Shown here: piece after piece, positions 44,906 through 54,785 of the stretch | Layout of the letters: every line of letters starts with the position of its first letter | Position numbering within the stretch: position 1 is the first letter of the stretch | Source: a virus | Reading direction: 5' to 3' (one strand) | Length of the DNA: 61,194 nucleotides | IMG/VR virus record: IMGVR_UViG_3300047388_000109 | Coordinates: 1 to 61,194 of that record | Position numbers and translations under genes: made by a program | Notes under the pieces: generated by a model | Database searches by the model: none | What the model was told of the DNA's origin: nothing | The model's input: only the letters and a program-made list of their open reading frames with translations

Positions 44906-46573
44906 ATGGCTATCTTGTGGCGCAATAATCCGCGCAATGCGCCACGTGGTCTCGTCTATTCGATCACGCACCGGGCGTATGTCACAGCCGGCCCGGACAT
45001 TCAGACCTACCTATACTGGGGTGAGTACGGCCCGATAGCGACCGGCCAAGGATCGCAGTCGATTGACGCTGTCGGCACGATCATCTCTGTCACGGCCGGC
45101 GTAGCTCAGGGCTCGCAAACGATTGACGCCGTCGGTATCGTCAAGGCTGACGGACCAACAACAACAGGACAGGGCTCTGCCACCACCGACGCCGTCATGG
45201 CGCAGGTGCTGGACGCCACTGGCGTTGTTGCGCAGGGATCGCAGTCGATTCAGGCGTACGGCGACGCGCATACGCCGATCCCGTACTACGGCGGCCCAAC
45301 GCTGCTGTGGAGAGTCAACCCGCGTAACGCGGCGATCAGTCTGATCCACTCGTTCCTGACGAACGGGGACAGCAGTTCGACGTTCGACACAGTAGCGCTC
45401 GAACTGTTCTTCGGGACGCTGTGCGACATCGCTACCGGCCAAGGGTCGCAGTCGATTGCCGCAACAGGCAACGTCGTTGCTGACGCCACGCAGGGCGCTG
45501 GACAGGGCGGTCAGACCATCGACGCCGCCGGCGACGTGCTGTTGGTGTCCACCGCCTCGACCGGTCAGGGATCGCAATCCATCGCAGCTGCCGGCCTCGT
45601 CGAGGCCGACGCAACAGCAACGACAGCGCAGGGATCGCAGTCTGTAAACGCATCGTCAGTGTCGACTCTCGATGCCACGGTCACTACCGGCCAAGGCTCT
45701 CAGTCGATCAATGCCATCACTCCGGCCCATGCAACCACAGGGCAGGGAAAGCAGTCCATCGCGGCGGCGGGAACGGTCACACCGCGCTACATCAGACCGA
45801 CTGGCTACGACGCCCAGAAGTTTGGTACCGCGAACGTCCACAACTACACCCAGTACATCGACGATACGTCGTTCGATTCTCTGGAGTTCGGTACAGCCAC
45901 GGTTGTAGGTCCGCGCATCATCCGTGGTCAGGGTGCAGATCAGGCGCTGTTTGGTGACGCGAACGTCAGCAACAAGACTCAGTACATCACACCGACCGGG
46001 TTCAGCTCGCAGCGCTTCGGTCTGCCGAGCGTCTTCGATCCGCTGCAACGCGTGTACCCTGAAGGCTTCGACTCGCTTGAGTTCCCTCCGGTAGCTCGCG
46101 TCGACTTCCCTCCGTTCGAGTATTTCCAACCGAGCGAGTTCGACTCACTTGAGTTCGGGACGGCTCAGGTATACAACGGATATGACCGCGTACTGTACGT
46201 TCTTGGCTTCGACTCTGCGCAGTTCGGGACGGCAACGCTTGAGCCGCACGACATCTATCCTGCCGGGTTCAACTCCGCCCAGTTCGGAACGGCATGGGTC
46301 TCGAACAAGACTCGCTACATCACGCCGACAGGGTTCGATTCTCTGAGAACGAACACTCCGCGCGTTGAATTCAAGAACAGATCGCTGCACGCCGTCGGCT
46401 GGGACTCTGCCATTGTGTGGTACCAGTTCGGACCGCTCGGAACTGACGGCAGCCGTGGCCGCGTTGAGCACGGGCCTCAATACATCTACCCCGTTGGCTT
46501 CGACAACTCAGAACTTGATGGCTGCCTCAACCTGCATCCGTTTATTGGTGAGCCAACGGTAAGGCTGGTTTGA
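44906..46573 (+). CDS. two-repeat-family virion protein
   Basis: 555 residues. N-terminal half: about nine copies of a (T/A)GQGSQSI(D/A)A(V/A)G-type unit, interrupted by a duplicated LLWRVNPRNA block (also at residue 3). C-terminal half: about ten copies of a roughly 23-residue unit built on PxGFDSxxFGTAxV. Both repeat classes are beta-rich. Probably a long fibre, spike or adhesion protein whose length can vary by repeat number. Confidence 0.7.
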   Translation: MAILWRNNPRNAPRGLVYSITHRAYVTAGPDIQTYLYWGEYGPIATGQGSQSIDAVGTIISVTAGVAQGSQTIDAVGIVKADGPTTTGQGSATTDAVMAQVLDATGVVAQGSQSIQAYGDAHTPIPYYGGPTLLWRVNPRNAAISLIHSFLTNGDSSSTFDTVALELFFGTLCDIATGQGSQSIAATGNVVADATQGAGQGGQTIDAAGDVLLVSTASTGQGSQSIAAAGLVEADATATTAQGSQSVNASSVSTLDATVTTGQGSQSINAITPAHATTGQGKQSIAAAGTVTPRYIRPTGYDAQKFGTANVHNYTQYIDDTSFDSLEFGTATVVGPRIIRGQGADQALFGDANVSNKTQYITPTGFSSQRFGLPSVFDPLQRVYPEGFDSLEFPPVARVDFPPFEYFQPSEFDSLEFGTAQVYNGYDRVLYVLGFDSAQFGTATLEPHDIYPAGFNSAQFGTAWVSNKTRYITPTGFDSLRTNTPRVEFKNRSLHAVGWDSAIVWYQFGPLGTDGSRGRVEHGPQYIYPVGFDNSELDGCLNLHPFIGEPTVRLV

Positions 46574-48579
46574 TTATGGACTTCTTTCCTACTGACGTAC
46601 AGGTCCGTATATCGGGCGACCATAACGCCGGCCTTCTGTTGATGGGCGAGGCTCGCAACATGCTATTCAAGGCGCAGCTCATGTTCGCGCAGAATGGCAA
46701 GCCTGTGCAAGTGAGCGGCAACTACCCCAACGGGTCGGTGTCAGTTCTCCTGCACGGCACACTGAAGATCGTAAGCATTATCCCGACGCCTCCGGTGCCA
46801 GAGACTGAGGAGTTCAACCCAAGCATCTACGTGCTGTGCGGAGAGATTATGGGTGGCAAGGTCCACGTCGACCCCGACACCGGGAAGAGATACTTGCGGC
46901 AGTACAGACCAACACTGCCGACAGCAATATCGCACAGCATACCGAACCGATTCCACGACAACGAGCGCCTGTGCCCGCCAACCGGAGTCGATACGTCTGA
47001 CACCGACTACGTGTTCAACAAGGCGACGCTGTTCTCTGGGTCGATGAAGCGAGTTGTGCAAGCGGTTCAGGGTCTCGGCAAGATCAACGACAAGTCCGGC
47101 TCCTACATCACCGCCGTCTCTGCTCAGAGATATGTGACGATGCAGTACGTCCCATCAGAGCACGGTATCGTGAAAGCCGGAGACAGGAACCACTGGCTCA
47201 TTTCTATCACAACCACAAACGGCATCCTCGCTATGCCGCTGCCGCTGGTGCCATCGACGCGTGGCGGCAAGTACAGACGCCACCTTCAGACCATAGGAGA
47301 CTTGGGCGGCCTTGAGATAGTGAACGAGTTCGGCGGTCTGCCGTCAGGAGAGACGTTCCCCACCGGGGCAACACTCGCGACAAACATCACTAACGGCAAG
47401 ATATTGCAGCTGATGACTGGTGCCGACTTCCTTGCGACCTACGACTTCGCTTACTGGTCTTCAAGCTGGGCCTTCTCGGAGACAACCGGTCGCGCTCGCA
47501 CAACGTCGATTGGCCGTAAATTTTTCTCTGCTGGCGATACGATACAGAGCCTTGTGTCGACTCACTGGGAGATGCAGATTTCTCTGTCTCAATATGACCT
47601 CGGAGCGATTGCTAGACACGAGCCAGTTGGTGTTGGCACTGCGACTATAGAGAAGATAGGAGAGGGTCGCATTGGTCGTCACGCCTGCCGCAACCTGTGG
47701 TTCGGTCCCGGGGAAAGTCTCGGTCTGGTGCTTCTTAACTTCGATAGCGAGTTCGGGGCGCATACGCTAATGGATGCCTCTGATCCATTCCTTCTCTCGG
47801 TAGGTGACGAGCAGCTTGGTTTCGGTGCTGTCGTGTATTCGTTCTTCGATGGAGACACACCAAAGACATTGTACTGGGTTCCTCCCGTGCTGATTGCTAA
47901 CGGCGGACATCTCGTAAGCATAACAACAACACCACTCGACTCGGAGCCGCCGGCTGATTTTGTCGAAGTATTTTTCACGTACGCATACATGCAATCTCCA
48001 GCCGCGTACGTTGGAAGCGACCTCGACTTGCGCGAGACAGTCCAAGTCTTCTACCCGTATGCCAAAGCGACTGGTACGTTCCCGACTGGAACCTTCGACG
48101 GCGACCAATACAACTGGGGCGTAGACTCAACGCCAGTGCCGGCCGACCGACAGGTGTCGGTCTGGGCGATGATCCCGGGGATGACGAGAGAGTCGTATGC
48201 GATTGTTGAGTCTACCGCCACGGCTGACGCTGCTCTAGATACAAGCGGTGGTGGCTATAACACGGCGTTCATCAATCCGCAGGCCGCAGGAACAACCTAT
48301 GCGAATCTCTGCGGCATAGGTAATGTTCATCTCGCCACCGACAGCAGGGTTGGCACTCCAATATACACAGCGAACGTATATTGTGCGGCCGTGTACAACG
48401 GTGCCGAGCGCGACAGTGGTGACAATCCCTCTGAAACAGCTTACGTAATAACAGAGGGCTTCCAGTACAACATGCCACCCCCAACGGTGGGCTCGTACAG
48501 ACGCAGCGGTCTTCTCGCAGGGGCAGAGACGGCCACGCCGCAGTACACGAACTTCATCGGATCAATGAGGGACTCATGA
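46570..48579 (+). CDS. large virion protein
   Basis: 669 residues from TTG 46570 (TTGA overlap), or ATG 46576. Beta-rich throughout, e.g. VQVRISGDHNAGLLLMGEAR, GSVSVLLHGTLKIVSIIP, GAVVYSFFDGDTPKTLYWVP. No transmembrane segment and no catalytic motif. Likely tail or fibre component; base composition is less GC-rich in its second half. Confidence 0.65.
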   Translation: MIMDFFPTDVQVRISGDHNAGLLLMGEARNMLFKAQLMFAQNGKPVQVSGNYPNGSVSVLLHGTLKIVSIIPTPPVPETEEFNPSIYVLCGEIMGGKVHVDPDTGKRYLRQYRPTLPTAISHSIPNRFHDNERLCPPTGVDTSDTDYVFNKATLFSGSMKRVVQAVQGLGKINDKSGSYITAVSAQRYVTMQYVPSEHGIVKAGDRNHWLISITTTNGILAMPLPLVPSTRGGKYRRHLQTIGDLGGLEIVNEFGGLPSGETFPTGATLATNITNGKILQLMTGADFLATYDFAYWSSSWAFSETTGRARTTSIGRKFFSAGDTIQSLVSTHWEMQISLSQYDLGAIARHEPVGVGTATIEKIGEGRIGRHACRNLWFGPGESLGLVLLNFDSEFGAHTLMDASDPFLLSVGDEQLGFGAVVYSFFDGDTPKTLYWVPPVLIANGGHLVSITTTPLDSEPPADFVEVFFTYAYMQSPAAYVGSDLDLRETVQVFYPYAKATGTFPTGTFDGDQYNWGVDSTPVPADRQVSVWAMIPGMTRESYAIVESTATADAALDTSGGGYNTAFINPQAAGTTYANLCGIGNVHLATDSRVGTPIYTANVYCAAVYNGAERDSGDNPSETAYVITEGFQYNMPPPTVGSYRRSGLLAGAETATPQYTNFIGSMRDS

Positions 48580-49763
48580 GCGAAATGAAACTCAGCTGGG
48601 GCATGGGCATCGACCACATATCATCAGAAACCAACCTGCCTGATGGTGCGGTGATCGACGCGTTGAACGTCGACATCGACCGCGACGGCAACGTGGATCG
48701 TCGTGCGGGCCACACGCTCCTATCCACCGGAGCCGCGCACTCGCTGTGGTCCTCGGTCGATGGTGGTCGCTCGTTCGTCGTGATCAACGGCGTGTTGAAG
48801 GCGGTGACATACGCCAATGGCGCAGCCACGCTGACGACAATCCGCTCTCTGGAATACAACGCCCGGTTGTCATACGACACGCTGAACGACTCGACCGTCG
48901 CCTGCAATCACGCTGAGCTGTTCACCGTCGACCCGGATAACAACCACCGACTACTGGGGCTTGAAACCCCGGGCACGACGGTCGCTGCGGTAACCGGAGT
49001 CGGCGGGCTGGACGCAGGACGCTACGCGGTAGCAACGTCGTACATCAAGGGCGGCGAGGAAGGCCCGCTGTCGCCAGCTGCATTCGTGGACGTCGTGCAG
49101 GACGGCGGCATCACCGTCAACCTGACGCAGCCAAACGAGAGCCTGCCCACCAGCATCCGCCTCTACCGCACAGGTGCCAATGGAGACGTCCTGATGCGTG
49201 CCGCCGACGTGCCGCTCGCGCTCGCGACGTGGACGCTGGGGGCGCAGACACTTGGCAGAGCGGCCGACACCCAGTTCAAGGGTCGGATGTTTGGTGGCGA
49301 CATCGTCCGCTACTGGCGTGGGCGACTGCTTGTTGCGAAGGGAACGAGAGTCTACATGTCAGACCCGATGCGCTATGGAATGTACGACCCACGAGATGGC
49401 TTCCTGCAATTCCCACGGCGCGTCCTGATGATGCGGCCGGTGGAGGGGGGCATCTTTTTCGGCACAACAGATGGCGTGAAGTTCTACTCCGGCTCGGGGC
49501 CGACGGACATGACCATCAAGGACACCGGCGGCACAGCCCCGGTCGAAGGAACAGACACGCTGGTGTCGGCCGACGAGTTCGGTGACATCGGCATCAAAGG
49601 CAAGTTCGTCGCCCTCTGGCTTGCGGCGAACGGCTTCATCGTGGGGCAGCCAGACGGCAGCCTCATCTCGAAACAGTCAGACCGCATTCGTCTACCCAAC
49701 GGGGCGACGGGCACGGGAGCAGTGGTAGTCAATAGCCGCCAAGCTGTAGCGGTGGTTGCGTAA
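48576..49763 (+). CDS. tail nozzle / head-closure-like protein
   Basis: 395 residues. SSETNLPDGAVIDALNVDID, RDGNVDRRAGHT and the repeated beta-blade pattern (GLDAGRYAVATSYIKGGEEG; GGIFFGTTDGVKFYSGSGP) resemble podovirus proteins that plug or extend the tail, such as P22 gp10-like stabilisers. A propeller-like fold is likely. Family call from pattern only. Confidence 0.55.
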   Translation: MSEMKLSWGMGIDHISSETNLPDGAVIDALNVDIDRDGNVDRRAGHTLLSTGAAHSLWSSVDGGRSFVVINGVLKAVTYANGAATLTTIRSLEYNARLSYDTLNDSTVACNHAELFTVDPDNNHRLLGLETPGTTVAAVTGVGGLDAGRYAVATSYIKGGEEGPLSPAAFVDVVQDGGITVNLTQPNESLPTSIRLYRTGANGDVLMRAADVPLALATWTLGAQTLGRAADTQFKGRMFGGDIVRYWRGRLLVAKGTRVYMSDPMRYGMYDPRDGFLQFPRRVLMMRPVEGGIFFGTTDGVKFYSGSGPTDMTIKDTGGTAPVEGTDTLVSADEFGDIGIKGKFVALWLAANGFIVGQPDGSLISKQSDRIRLPNGATGTGAVVVNSRQAVAVVA

Positions 49764-49810
49764 ATTACAGCTCGTCAACCGGCGCTCCCGCGCCATCACC
49801 GGAGATTCAG

Positions 49811-50407
49811 ATGAACAACAAGTTTGATCGTTTCGTGTCGGAGTTCCGCTCCGACATCCGCAAGGAAAAGTACGACGTACTCAGCGAAGGTGGTATCGCG
49901 CTGAAGCACGGCAGCCTTCGTATCCAAGGTTTCTACGAGCACGGAGTCAACGGCAAGGACTGGATTCGGGAAGAGAACCTGATCCCCGACGCCGGCATTT
50001 TGCACGTGCTCAACGTAATCTGGGGTACGGCAACCAAGATCAGCGCGTGGTACGCGGCTCCGTTCTCGGGGACAGCGGCCGTTGCGTCGAGCTGGACTGC
50101 TGCCAACTTCACGGCGAACTCGACTGAAATCACGTCGGGCACCGAAGGGTACTCGGAAGGCACGCGCCAGCTGTTCGTGGCGAGCACGGCCACCGCCGGC
50201 ACCATCGACAACTACGCGTCGAAGTGCGCCTTCACCATCGTCACAGCGTCGTCCGTCAACATCAATGGCGCTGGACTTCTGTCCGTGTCGACGAAGGGCG
50301 GAACAACCGGCACGCTGTCGTCTGCTATCAAGTTCGGGGCAACCCGGACGGTGCAGAACGCCGACGTTTGGTCGCTCGGCTACCAGCTGCAACTGACCGA
50401 CAGCTAA
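49811..50407 (+). CDS. putative structural protein
   Basis: 198 residues. Polar helical N-terminus (NKFDRFVSEFRSDIRKEKYD), then a beta-rich, Thr/Ser/Ala-rich domain. GGAGATTC upstream. Probable tail or capsid accessory protein; family unknown. Confidence 0.6.
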   Translation: MNNKFDRFVSEFRSDIRKEKYDVLSEGGIALKHGSLRIQGFYEHGVNGKDWIREENLIPDAGILHVLNVIWGTATKISAWYAAPFSGTAAVASSWTAANFTANSTEITSGTEGYSEGTRQLFVASTATAGTIDNYASKCAFTIVTASSVNINGAGLLSVSTKGGTTGTLSSAIKFGATRTVQNADVWSLGYQLQLTDS

Positions 50408-50421
50408 TCCTGACGGGCTCA

Positions 50422-50449
50422 TCCTGCGGGGTATATATATTCCGCAGGA
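50422..50449 (+). promoter_or_regulatory. hairpin with an AT-rich loop
   Basis: TCCTGCGG (50422-50429) pairs with CCGCAGGA (50442-50449) around a 12-base loop with TATATATAT. It precedes the 50468 gene. Without a T-run it may be a processing site or weak terminator. Confidence 0.45.
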
Positions 50450-50467
50450 CTTCAACCGGAGACGCTG

Positions 50468-51601
50468 ATGGCCGCATGGTGTGACCTCGCTGTAGAGACC
50501 GCCGTTCTCAATGACGCCTGCTCGATTGTGGGCGGTGAGAGCAACTTGGTGGAGACGGCCGTCCTCAACGACACCTACTCGTCAGCCAACCCGGGCATCA
50601 AGGTAGTAGAGTCTGCTGTCCTGAACGACACTACCACGCAGCACGGCGCGCTCGTGAACTACGCTATTGAGGCAGCTTTCCTCAATGACGACTTCTCGGT
50701 CAACTCATACAACAACGTCGTTGAGGTTGCTGTGCTCAACGACGCGAACTCGCTAGGCGTGTCGCAGGTGGTGAAAGAGTCAGCCATCCTGAACGACGCG
50801 AACACGTTCTACGCCGTCAAGTCCAACCTCGTGGTTGAGACTGCCGTGCTCAACGACTTCATCGGCGTCCATTGGGAGTCGAAGGCTGTCGAGGTTGCCG
50901 TTCTCAACGACGCCGTGTCGCAGCTCAATGCTCCAACCAGCTTGGCCGTGGAGACCGCCGTCCTCAACGATCACGCGGCGTCGACAATGTTCGACTACCT
51001 TGCAGAGACGGCCGTGCTGAACGACGCAACAACGCAGCACTTCGTTGGGTACGATAACGCCGTCGACCTCGGCTACCTCAGCGACGCAGTCTCTGGCGGT
51101 GGTGCTGGTATCGCGTGGCGAACCAACCTCGACACGCTCCCCATGAGTCGGTATAGCAATCAACCTTGGCAGTCGATGGCTTCGGTCAACGGCGTGGTGC
51201 TCATGGCGGACGTGGACGGGCTGTATGTCCGCTCTGGAAATACCGATGCTGGAGTCGCAATCGGCGCAACCATCGAGCACGACCTGCTCGACAAGATCGT
51301 TGGCAAGGACGGCAAGCCAGTAGAGAGCCGCAAGGTCAAGCGTCCGCGCTTCGCCTACCTCGACTACACCAGCTCCGGCCCGCTCATGTTCTCTCTCGGC
51401 CACGTCACTGGCTCTTCGGAGCAGACGCAAGGCTACACATTCCCAGCAGCCCGCGCCACCCAGTTCTCGAATAACCGGGTGGCTCTCGGCCGTGGCATTC
51501 GCTCCCGCTATCTGCGTCCAACAATCGCGAACGTGGCAGGCGACGACTTCACTCTCGGCGACGGAACGATGATCGTCGATGAACTTGATCGGAGCATCTG
51601 A
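50468..51601 (+). CDS. virion protein with N-terminal VETAVLND repeats
   Basis: 377 residues. Residues 1-200 contain about ten units of roughly 19 residues built on (V/A)VE(T/S/V)AVLND(A/T), giving a regular beta-solenoid-like array. The C-terminal domain (WRTNLDTLPMSRYSNQPWQS; SGPLMFSLGHVTG) is non-repetitive. Likely a fibre or tail protein. Confidence 0.65.
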   Translation: MAAWCDLAVETAVLNDACSIVGGESNLVETAVLNDTYSSANPGIKVVESAVLNDTTTQHGALVNYAIEAAFLNDDFSVNSYNNVVEVAVLNDANSLGVSQVVKESAILNDANTFYAVKSNLVVETAVLNDFIGVHWESKAVEVAVLNDAVSQLNAPTSLAVETAVLNDHAASTMFDYLAETAVLNDATTQHFVGYDNAVDLGYLSDAVSGGGAGIAWRTNLDTLPMSRYSNQPWQSMASVNGVVLMADVDGLYVRSGNTDAGVAIGATIEHDLLDKIVGKDGKPVESRKVKRPRFAYLDYTSSGPLMFSLGHVTGSSEQTQGYTFPAARATQFSNNRVALGRGIRSRYLRPTIANVAGDDFTLGDGTMIVDELDRSI

Positions 51602-53484
51602 TGGCTGATTGGTCCTTCTTCGACATCCCGGCGTCTGCCGTTACGACGAACCTGAGCATCATGAACGGTCGGGCGGACGACATGATCGGCCTCGCCACGT
51701 CCGTCATCAACAACCTGTCGAACATCACCGTTGACCCTGAGCCGGCCACTCCTATCGCCGACTTGCCGGACATCGTCATCAAGCCGGTGATTGCGCCAAC
51801 GAAGCCGTCGAACAACGACATGTTCGGAACGGTTCCGAACTTCGTAACGCCTTCGTTCGACGACCTGTGGGCGACGCTTGGCTTCAGCCTGTCTGACGTG
51901 GACATCACAGTGCCGCCGTTCGAATCGACCGTTGGCGCGCTAACGTTCCCTACCGCGCCGCCGCCAATCGACACCTCTGGTCAGCCTACAAAGCCTACGC
52001 TCGACACGGTGACGATCCCGACGCTGATCGACCCGACGATGCCCGTGCTGTCTGACCTGACAGACCTCGTCATCCCAGACTTCATCTTCCCGACGCTACC
52101 GACGTTCGACGATACAGCGCCGACGTTCGACGCCGTCGCCCCATCGACCTACCTCGACTACACGGAACCGACGTACTCGTCAGAGGTTCTGGCCGACATC
52201 AAGTCACGCCTGCGCACGCAGCTCGCAGGTGGCACTGGCATCCCAGCTGCCGTACAGCAGGCCCTGTTCGACAAGGCTCGTTCGCGCGAGATGTTCACCG
52301 CGTTGGAAGCTGAGCAAGCTGCTTTCGATACGTTCGCCGCGCGCAACTTCTCGATGCCTCCGGGCATGTTGGTTGCGCAGGTCAACGCCGCTCGCGAGAA
52401 GAGTCGCCTCGCGCAGAACGACCTTGAGCGCGCAGTCCTGATCAAGGCCACCGACGCCGAGATTGAAAACCTGAAGCAGGCCGTTGTTCAGGGTATGGCG
52501 TACGAGACGCTTCTCCACAACTACATCAACAACGTCGCGCAGCGCAGCTTTGAGGCGGCCAAGGCTCACCTCGACGCCGGCATCGCGCTCTACAATGCTC
52601 AGGCCGCCATCTTCACAGCTCGGTCTAGCGCCTACGGCGTCTTCGCTCAGGTGTTCAAGATCAAGACCGACGCTGAGCTGGCGAAGCTGGAGGTATTCAA
52701 GGCCGAGATTCAGGGCGAGATTGCCAAGGGTCAGGTCAACGAGCAGAAGGTTCGTCAGTACGAGGCTCAGGTCAAGGCCATCGCCACCATCATCGAGGTC
52801 TTCAAGGCTAAGATGCAGGGCGCTCAGGTCCAGTCCGAGGTTGTGAAGTCTCAGATCGAGGGCTACAAGGCTGACGTTGAAGCATACGACGTTATCCTCA
52901 AGGCGCGCAAGACGGCGTTCGACGCGTTCGAGTCAGAGGCCAAGGGCGTACAAGCGCAAGCCAGCGCTCTCGAAGCCGAGGCACGCGCCTACGCTGCGAC
53001 GGTTGGTGCGCAGGAAGCGCGCTCGAACGTCAAGATCAAGTACATCGAGGCGCGCATCCAAGGGATCGACGCCAGCCTGAAGAAGTTCGTTGCCCAGATC
53101 GAAGCGGAGCGAGACCAAGTTCAGGCCGTGCTCGACTCGATCCGCGCGCGCACAGCAGCGTTCACCGCAGACGTCGGCCGCTACACCGCCGAAATAGACG
53201 GGGCGACGAAGGCTGAGCTGGCATCGTTGCAGGTGCAAGAGTCACGCCTCCGCAACAACCTCGCGTACTTCGAGACGCTGATGCACGAGTACGATGCGCG
53301 TCTTGGCCGCGTGTTGCAACAGACGACCCTCAAGGTCGAAGGTCTCAAGTCAGCCGGACAGATTACATCTACGCTCGGTGCGGGTGCGATGGCGGCGATC
53401 CACGTTCAGGCCGGAATCTCTGGCAGCGGCAACGCCAGCGACACCAACAACTACAGCGTCATCCACCAATTTCAGGACTCATAA
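51601..53484 (+). CDS. coiled-coil tail or ejection protein
   Basis: 627 residues. Residues 30-200 are Pro/Thr/Asp-rich with PTFDD- and IPTL-type repeats. About 200-590 is continuous heptad coiled coil (VFKIKTDAELAKLEVFKAEI; KAKMQGAQVQSEVVKSQIEG), and a Gly-rich tail follows. It could be a tail needle, a tape-like rod or an internal virion protein; position favours the tail or ejection machinery. Confidence 0.65.
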   Translation: MADWSFFDIPASAVTTNLSIMNGRADDMIGLATSVINNLSNITVDPEPATPIADLPDIVIKPVIAPTKPSNNDMFGTVPNFVTPSFDDLWATLGFSLSDVDITVPPFESTVGALTFPTAPPPIDTSGQPTKPTLDTVTIPTLIDPTMPVLSDLTDLVIPDFIFPTLPTFDDTAPTFDAVAPSTYLDYTEPTYSSEVLADIKSRLRTQLAGGTGIPAAVQQALFDKARSREMFTALEAEQAAFDTFAARNFSMPPGMLVAQVNAAREKSRLAQNDLERAVLIKATDAEIENLKQAVVQGMAYETLLHNYINNVAQRSFEAAKAHLDAGIALYNAQAAIFTARSSAYGVFAQVFKIKTDAELAKLEVFKAEIQGEIAKGQVNEQKVRQYEAQVKAIATIIEVFKAKMQGAQVQSEVVKSQIEGYKADVEAYDVILKARKTAFDAFESEAKGVQAQASALEAEARAYAATVGAQEARSNVKIKYIEARIQGIDASLKKFVAQIEAERDQVQAVLDSIRARTAAFTADVGRYTAEIDGATKAELASLQVQESRLRNNLAYFETLMHEYDARLGRVLQQTTLKVEGLKSAGQITSTLGAGAMAAIHVQAGISGSGNASDTNNYSVIHQFQDS

Positions 53485-54785
53485 TGGCCTACGACGAAGA
53501 CGCGTCCTACCTTGGCAGCAGCCAAGGCACACCAAAGAACTACGGCCCAAGCAACATCGACATGAAGGGCTACACGCGCCTGTCGGGTGCCGAGTCTGAC
53601 CCTGCCTACCCTGCGTACAAGGCTTCGATTGCGCCGCCACCTGAGGCTGCTGCCCCAGCGCCAGCTCCTGTCGCCTCGTATCGCGCTGCTATGGACCCAG
53701 ACAATCCGGGTGGCGGTCAGCCGGTGGACCAGCCACAGAGCCGTGGTGTGCCGTCGTGGTGGGACAAGCCTGTGACAGACACGATGCGTGACATCTCAAG
53801 TCACCAGTGGTTCGGTGGTCCGACACAGAATGCCGTGAGCCAACTCGGCGTCAACATCAGCGGGCCGCGCACCGGCGAGGACCGTTCTGCCGGCGCTGGC
53901 TACAACGACACCCAGTCAGTGACCGTGCCAGCTGGCGGTAGAGTGAAGCCGGCGATGACGTTCCCAACGGACCCCGACGCCAACCTGCCAACCGCTCCTG
54001 TGCAACCGTACGGGCAGGTGGTGCAGGCGGCCAACCAAGCGATGGCGAACAACTACAGCGACCGTCTTGCGGCTGAAGACGCGCGCCGGCCGAACTCGCA
54101 AGAGCTGGAGTCCGCCAAGAATGACGCGCGTATCGCACGTTTCCGCGCCACTGACGGTGCCGACATGATCCTCGGCAGCAACCGCTTGTATGGTGCGCAG
54201 CGAGCTGCCATCGTACAGAACGCGGTCGACGCTACAGCCAACGCAACACGCCTCGACAACTTGGCGCGCGGCGCATCTCAGGTGACGCCACCGAATCTCG
54301 TGCAAGGCGCGGTCGCTCAGACCGAGGCCGATCAGAAGGCTCGAAGCGGTTCGTTCGACCAACAGAAGGGGAGCGTCGCGGTTGCTGGCGGGAAGCAGGC
54401 GCTGCAAAAGGGCGCACAGGAACTTACTGCCAGCGGGCTCCAGCTGCACACCGCGCAACACCTCGCCGATCTTCAGAAGCGTGCGCTCTCTGGGGACACG
54501 AAGGCCAACGACATGCTCGCGCTGTACCAGAAGGCGCAGTCTGGCAAGGGCGGACCGATCACCGAGGAAGACAAACTCAAGCTGTACGACGACATGGTCA
54601 GTCGCGCCGTTGCGATGGGCGGACCGGAAGCGTACAAGTCGCTGCCTGACTTCCAGACGCTGTCGGCGCACATGGACGGACGCGCCACGCCGCCGCCGGC
54701 CGATTGGATGGCGCGAGCCAAGGCCGCGAACCCGGGAATGTCCGATGAAGAATTGACCGCGAATTACGCCAAGAAAGCACGCTGA
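53484..54785 (+). CDS. putative internal virion (ejection) protein
   Basis: 433 residues. Pro/Ala-rich N-terminus (about 45-90), a short SRGVPSWWDKP motif, then long helices (AAEDARRPNSQELESAKNDA; GGKQALQKGAQELTASGLQL). One-base overlap with the giant gene. The helical, Ala/Gln-rich composition resembles podovirus ejection proteins. Confidence 0.6.
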   Translation: MAYDEDASYLGSSQGTPKNYGPSNIDMKGYTRLSGAESDPAYPAYKASIAPPPEAAAPAPAPVASYRAAMDPDNPGGGQPVDQPQSRGVPSWWDKPVTDTMRDISSHQWFGGPTQNAVSQLGVNISGPRTGEDRSAGAGYNDTQSVTVPAGGRVKPAMTFPTDPDANLPTAPVQPYGQVVQAANQAMANNYSDRLAAEDARRPNSQELESAKNDARIARFRATDGADMILGSNRLYGAQRAAIVQNAVDATANATRLDNLARGASQVTPPNLVQGAVAQTEADQKARSGSFDQQKGSVAVAGGKQALQKGAQELTASGLQLHTAQHLADLQKRALSGDTKANDMLALYQKAQSGKGGPITEEDKLKLYDDMVSRAVAMGGPEAYKSLPDFQTLSAHMDGRATPPPADWMARAKAANPGMSDEELTANYAKKAR

